The notes beneath the pieces are model-generated. The model searched no databases. It had not been told where the DNA came from and saw only the letters and a list, made by a program, of their open reading frames with translations. This document shows, one piece after another, positions 61,536 to 63,948 of a stretch of DNA of 63,948 bases (the stretch's first letter is position 1; the number at the start of each line of letters is the position of its first letter). Position numbers and translations under genes: made by a program. Origin of the DNA: NORP240 sp046047495 (lineage in GTDB: Bacteria; Pseudomonadota; Gammaproteobacteria; Pseudomonadales; Pseudohongiellaceae); NCBI GenBank assembly GCA_046047495.1, contig JBJOHV010000099.1:1-63948 (forward strand), given 5' to 3'.

Positions 61536-62813
61536 ATGAATGTCATCGATGTGGAAGACCAGATGGGTATCACGTTCAGTGAGCGCCTGCCGCTGGTCGT
61601 GGAGTATGGGAAGGGAAGTCATGTATGGGACGACAAAGGGGCCAGGTATCTGGATTTCACATCCGGCTGGGGAGTCACCTGTCTGGGTCACGCCCATCCG
61701 GTGATCACCGACGCCATCACCCGTCAGGCATCCCGCATCATCCAGAACCCCAATTCGGGATTCACCTATGCCCCTCCCCGGGCGGAACTGTTGCGGCAAC
61801 TGAACCACGTATTGCCAGCCGGACTGCGACATGCCTATTTCTGCAACAGCGGTGCCGAGGCCAATGATGCGGCCATCAAGCTGGCGCGCAAGGTCACCGG
61901 TCGCATCAATGTGGTGTCGACCCTGGGTTCGTTTCACGGCCGCACATTCAATACCCTGTCGGTATCCGGTGGTCGTCACAACACCAGCCGCTATCTGCCG
62001 ATCCTGCAGGGAACCTGTTTTGTTGCCCACGATGACATCGATGCGATGTCATCGGTGATCGATCAGGATACCGCCGCAGTCATCGTGGAGCCGGTACAGG
62101 GCGAGGGTGGCGTGCGGATCGCGCGACCGGGATACCTCAGCGAATTGCAGGCATTGTGCCGGGCCAACGGTGCCTTGCTGATCGTGGATGAGGTGCAGAC
62201 CGGATTCTGCCGTACCGGAAGGTTCTTCGCCTGCGGCTACGAAGAGGAATCTTTCAGCCCGGACATCATGACCATGGCCAAGGGCATCGCCGGAGGTTTG
62301 CCCATGGCCGCCTTTGCCGTGTCGGCAAAGGTCAATTCCGCCATTCAGAAAGGGGATCATGGCGGAACGTTCAGTGGCAATCCGCTGGCCTGTGCAGTAG
62401 CCACCGCGGTGGTGGATTATCTGCGGGTGGAGAATGTGGCGGACCGTGTGCAACGCAGCGGTACCCGACTGCTGGCCGGTCTCAGGGATTTACAAGCTGC
62501 CCATGCTCAGCATATTTCGGCTGTGCGCGGGATCGGCCTGCTCACGGCAATGGATGTGGGCAGCGATCAGATTGCCTGGGACATCACCCGCGCCTGTTTG
62601 AGCAGCGGATTGCTGGTCACCCCCACACGCAACGGCATCATCCGGCTGCTCCCGAGCCTGCTGGTTGAAGATCTGGAGATTGATTCGGCACTGAACATTC
62701 TGAGTGGAGTCTTGCAGGCCAGAAGCTCGGATTGTGGCACGGGCAACGCCACCGCCGGACGCTCCAGGGACAGCCGCGCGGCCGCGGCCTCCGCGGTTGC
62801 CGCTGCTTCCTAA
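61536..62813 (+). CDS. class III aminotransferase, acetylornithine-aminotransferase type
   Basis: A PLP-dependent transaminase of the ArgD/ornithine-aminotransferase group, which transfers amino groups between acetylornithine (or a similar omega-amine) and 2-oxoglutarate. Features are the phosphate-binding NSGAEANDAA (104-113), LGSFHGRTFNTLS, the Asp that contacts the cofactor in IVDEVQTGF (D218) and the Schiff-base Lys249 (TMAKGIAGGLP). From ATG 61536, with AGGGAG nine bases upstream, it has 425 residues. The last 30 are a low-complexity Ser/Gly/Ala/Arg tail (RDSRAAAASAVAAAS) not typical of ArgD. An upstream start at 61482 lies in the terminator and is rejected. ArgD activity is inferred. 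Confidence 0.85.
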   Translation: MNVIDVEDQMGITFSERLPLVVEYGKGSHVWDDKGARYLDFTSGWGVTCLGHAHPVITDAITRQASRIIQNPNSGFTYAPPRAELLRQLNHVLPAGLRHAYFCNSGAEANDAAIKLARKVTGRINVVSTLGSFHGRTFNTLSVSGGRHNTSRYLPILQGTCFVAHDDIDAMSSVIDQDTAAVIVEPVQGEGGVRIARPGYLSELQALCRANGALLIVDEVQTGFCRTGRFFACGYEEESFSPDIMTMAKGIAGGLPMAAFAVSAKVNSAIQKGDHGGTFSGNPLACAVATAVVDYLRVENVADRVQRSGTRLLAGLRDLQAAHAQHISAVRGIGLLTAMDVGSDQIAWDITRACLSSGLLVTPTRNGIIRLLPSLLVEDLEIDSALNILSGVLQARSSDCGTGNATAGRSRDSRAAAASAVAAAS

Positions 62814-62876
62814 GCTGGGATAGTATGCGTGACCTGACTCTCTAAACCCATTTCACCCAGTGCCGGGAACCAAGCA

Positions 62877-63899
62877 ATGTCTATCAAGAACAAACGCATG
62901 ATTTTCGCCAAGCGTCCGGTTGGCGAGCCGGATGACAGCTGTTTTCGACTCGAGGAAGTGGATGTTCCCGAGCTGCAGCACGGGCAGATACTGATCAAGG
63001 TGTTATGGCTGTCCCTGGATCCCTACATGCGGGGACGCATGCGGGATGTCAAATCCTATGCGGCACCCATGGAAGTGGGCGATGTCATGATCGGTGAAAG
63101 CGCCGGCGTGGTGGTCAAGAGTCTCTCCGACAAGTTCAAGGCGGGGGATTACGTCACCGCCCATTGCGGCTGGCAGACCATGATCGTCACCGACGAGAAT
63201 TCCCCCCGACTGATGAAGGTGGATCTCAACAACGGCACCCTGTCGGCCCACCTGGGTGTGGTGGGTATGCCGGGTCGAACGGCTTATTTTGGTCTGCTGG
63301 AAGTGGGCAAACCCCATGCCGGGGAAACCCTGGTGGTGGCCGCCGCCTCCGGCGCGGTGGGTTCGGTGGTGGGCCAGATCGCCAAGATCAAGGGCTTGCG
63401 GGCCGTCGGCATCGCCGGTGGTCCGGAAAAATGCCGCTACGTTCGGGAAGAACTGAAATTCGATGCCTGCCTGGATTACAAAGCCGGCAACCTGGCCGAG
63501 CAGCTCAAGGCAGCCTGCCCGGATGGTATCGACATCTACTTCGAGAATGTGGGTGGTGATGTCACCCGCGCCGTTGCACCCCTGCTGAATGCGGGCGCCA
63601 GGGTGCCGATCTGCGGTTACGTCTCCAATTACAATGACGAAGACATCGCGGGTTCTGACCTGCCGTTCCAGATTCTGCAGAAGCTGGATCCGGTGCCCGA
63701 GCACCGCTTCTTTGTGGTCACTGAATGGATGGACCGCTGGGTACAGGCCACCCGGCAGCTGGGGGCCTGGGTCAGCGAGGGCAAGATCAAGTACCGGGAA
63801 TCCATCGGAGAGGGGCTGGAAAATGCCCCGGAGCTGTTCCGCGGCATGCTTAAAGGCCGCAACTTCGGTAAACAGCTCGTCAAGATTGCCGACGAGTAG
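62877..63899 (+). CDS. NADP-dependent zinc-free MDR oxidoreductase (CurA/PTGR-like)
   Basis: A medium-chain reductase of the leukotriene B4 dehydrogenase/CurA group that reduces alkenals or enones with NADPH. The N-terminal catalytic domain includes SLDPYMRGRM, typical of the subfamily. The nucleotide-binding loop reads AAASGAVGSVVGQIAK, and YFENVGGDV follows. No zinc-ligand cysteines are present. 340 residues is the standard length. The partial gene downstream starts three bases after its stop, so the two are probably co-transcribed. Confidence 0.93.
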   Translation: MSIKNKRMIFAKRPVGEPDDSCFRLEEVDVPELQHGQILIKVLWLSLDPYMRGRMRDVKSYAAPMEVGDVMIGESAGVVVKSLSDKFKAGDYVTAHCGWQTMIVTDENSPRLMKVDLNNGTLSAHLGVVGMPGRTAYFGLLEVGKPHAGETLVVAAASGAVGSVVGQIAKIKGLRAVGIAGGPEKCRYVREELKFDACLDYKAGNLAEQLKAACPDGIDIYFENVGGDVTRAVAPLLNAGARVPICGYVSNYNDEDIAGSDLPFQILQKLDPVPEHRFFVVTEWMDRWVQATRQLGAWVSEGKIKYRESIGEGLENAPELFRGMLKGRNFGKQLVKIADE

Positions 63900-63901
63900 A
63901 C

Positions 63902-63948
63902 ATGAGCGGACCAGTACAGGATTTCCATCTGCAGAACCTGTTCGATGT
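63902..63948 (+). CDS. start of a further gene, cut by the window end
   Basis: An ATG three bases after the oxidoreductase stop opens a frame of 15 complete codons, MSGPVQDFHLQNLFD, running off the window. The NLFD ending resembles the lead-in to the Rossmann fold of short-chain dehydrogenases (often followed by VxGKxxxxTG), but too little is present to be sure. Confidence 0.5.
   Translation, partial: MSGPVQDFHLQNLFD

Overview
The window looks like a chromosomal segment of a gammaproteobacterium, probably marine and aerobic. It is GC-rich (roughly 60 percent by eye, not computed). Supporting genes are an E. coli-like 5S rRNA, PhoB/PhoR with a pst-phoU cluster, Bfd and Bfr with the same ligand residues as the E. 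coli proteins, RpoS, UbiC, OadGAB and very large PstC/PstA subunits. I see no phage, insertion sequence, CRISPR array, integrase or tRNA. This is core and lineage-specific chromosome rather than an island.

Layout. 1-160: end of an rRNA operon (5S and terminator). 0.2-6.2 kb: CPA1 antiporter with a cyclic-nucleotide-binding tail, a GAF-fused PilB/GspE-type ATPase and a DMT exporter. 6.4-10 kb: cytochrome b561, a DUF5916 outer-membrane protein and a small lipoprotein. 10.5-17.4 kb: a beta-CASP RNase-like protein, then a tightly coupled five-gene operon (PaaK-like adenylating enzyme, methyltransferase-like protein, TctC, TctA, TctB). 17.4-23 kb: metalloprotease-like lipid-free secreted protein, PilZ protein, MltB-type transglycosylase, heme A synthase-like protein and a large haem-binding lipoprotein. 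23.2-26 kb: membrane-anchored AraC regulator and a three-gene membrane operon (two DUF6644-like paralogues plus a 50-residue protein), followed by a decayed outer-membrane gene. 26.4-34.6 kb: GT9-like protein, secreted repeat protein, oadGAB, cysE and an ExeA/MshM ATPase. 34.7-41.2 kb: giant hybrid kinase, tandem NTF2-like protein and a family 39 glycosyltransferase. 41.2-44.5 kb: iron block feoAB, bfd, bfr around a Fur-like site. 44.6-54.8 kb: phosphate block ppx, pstS, pstC, pstA, pstB, phoU, with phoBR facing it. 55-64 kb: OmpA-like protein, ubiC, rpoS, CoA-transferase, a GntR(YtrA)-ABC operon, an aminotransferase behind a candidate attenuator, and an NADP-dependent oxidoreductase.

How it works together. 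The clearest regulatory logic is phosphate: two matching Pho boxes, each 10 bp from a -10 element, precede pstS and phoB. Iron uptake (FeoAB) and iron storage/release (Bfr/Bfd) share an intergenic region with a Fur-like site. The most interesting non-coding signal is at 61256-61509. It consists of a good promoter, a 40-codon reading frame with a 13-residue Ala/Arg run, an antiterminator-like pairing and a strong intrinsic terminator, all ahead of an acetylornithine-type aminotransferase gene. This has the architecture of ribosome-mediated attenuation. The best candidates for undescribed protein systems are the PaaK/methyltransferase/TctCAB operon and the DUF6644-like pair with its small partner.
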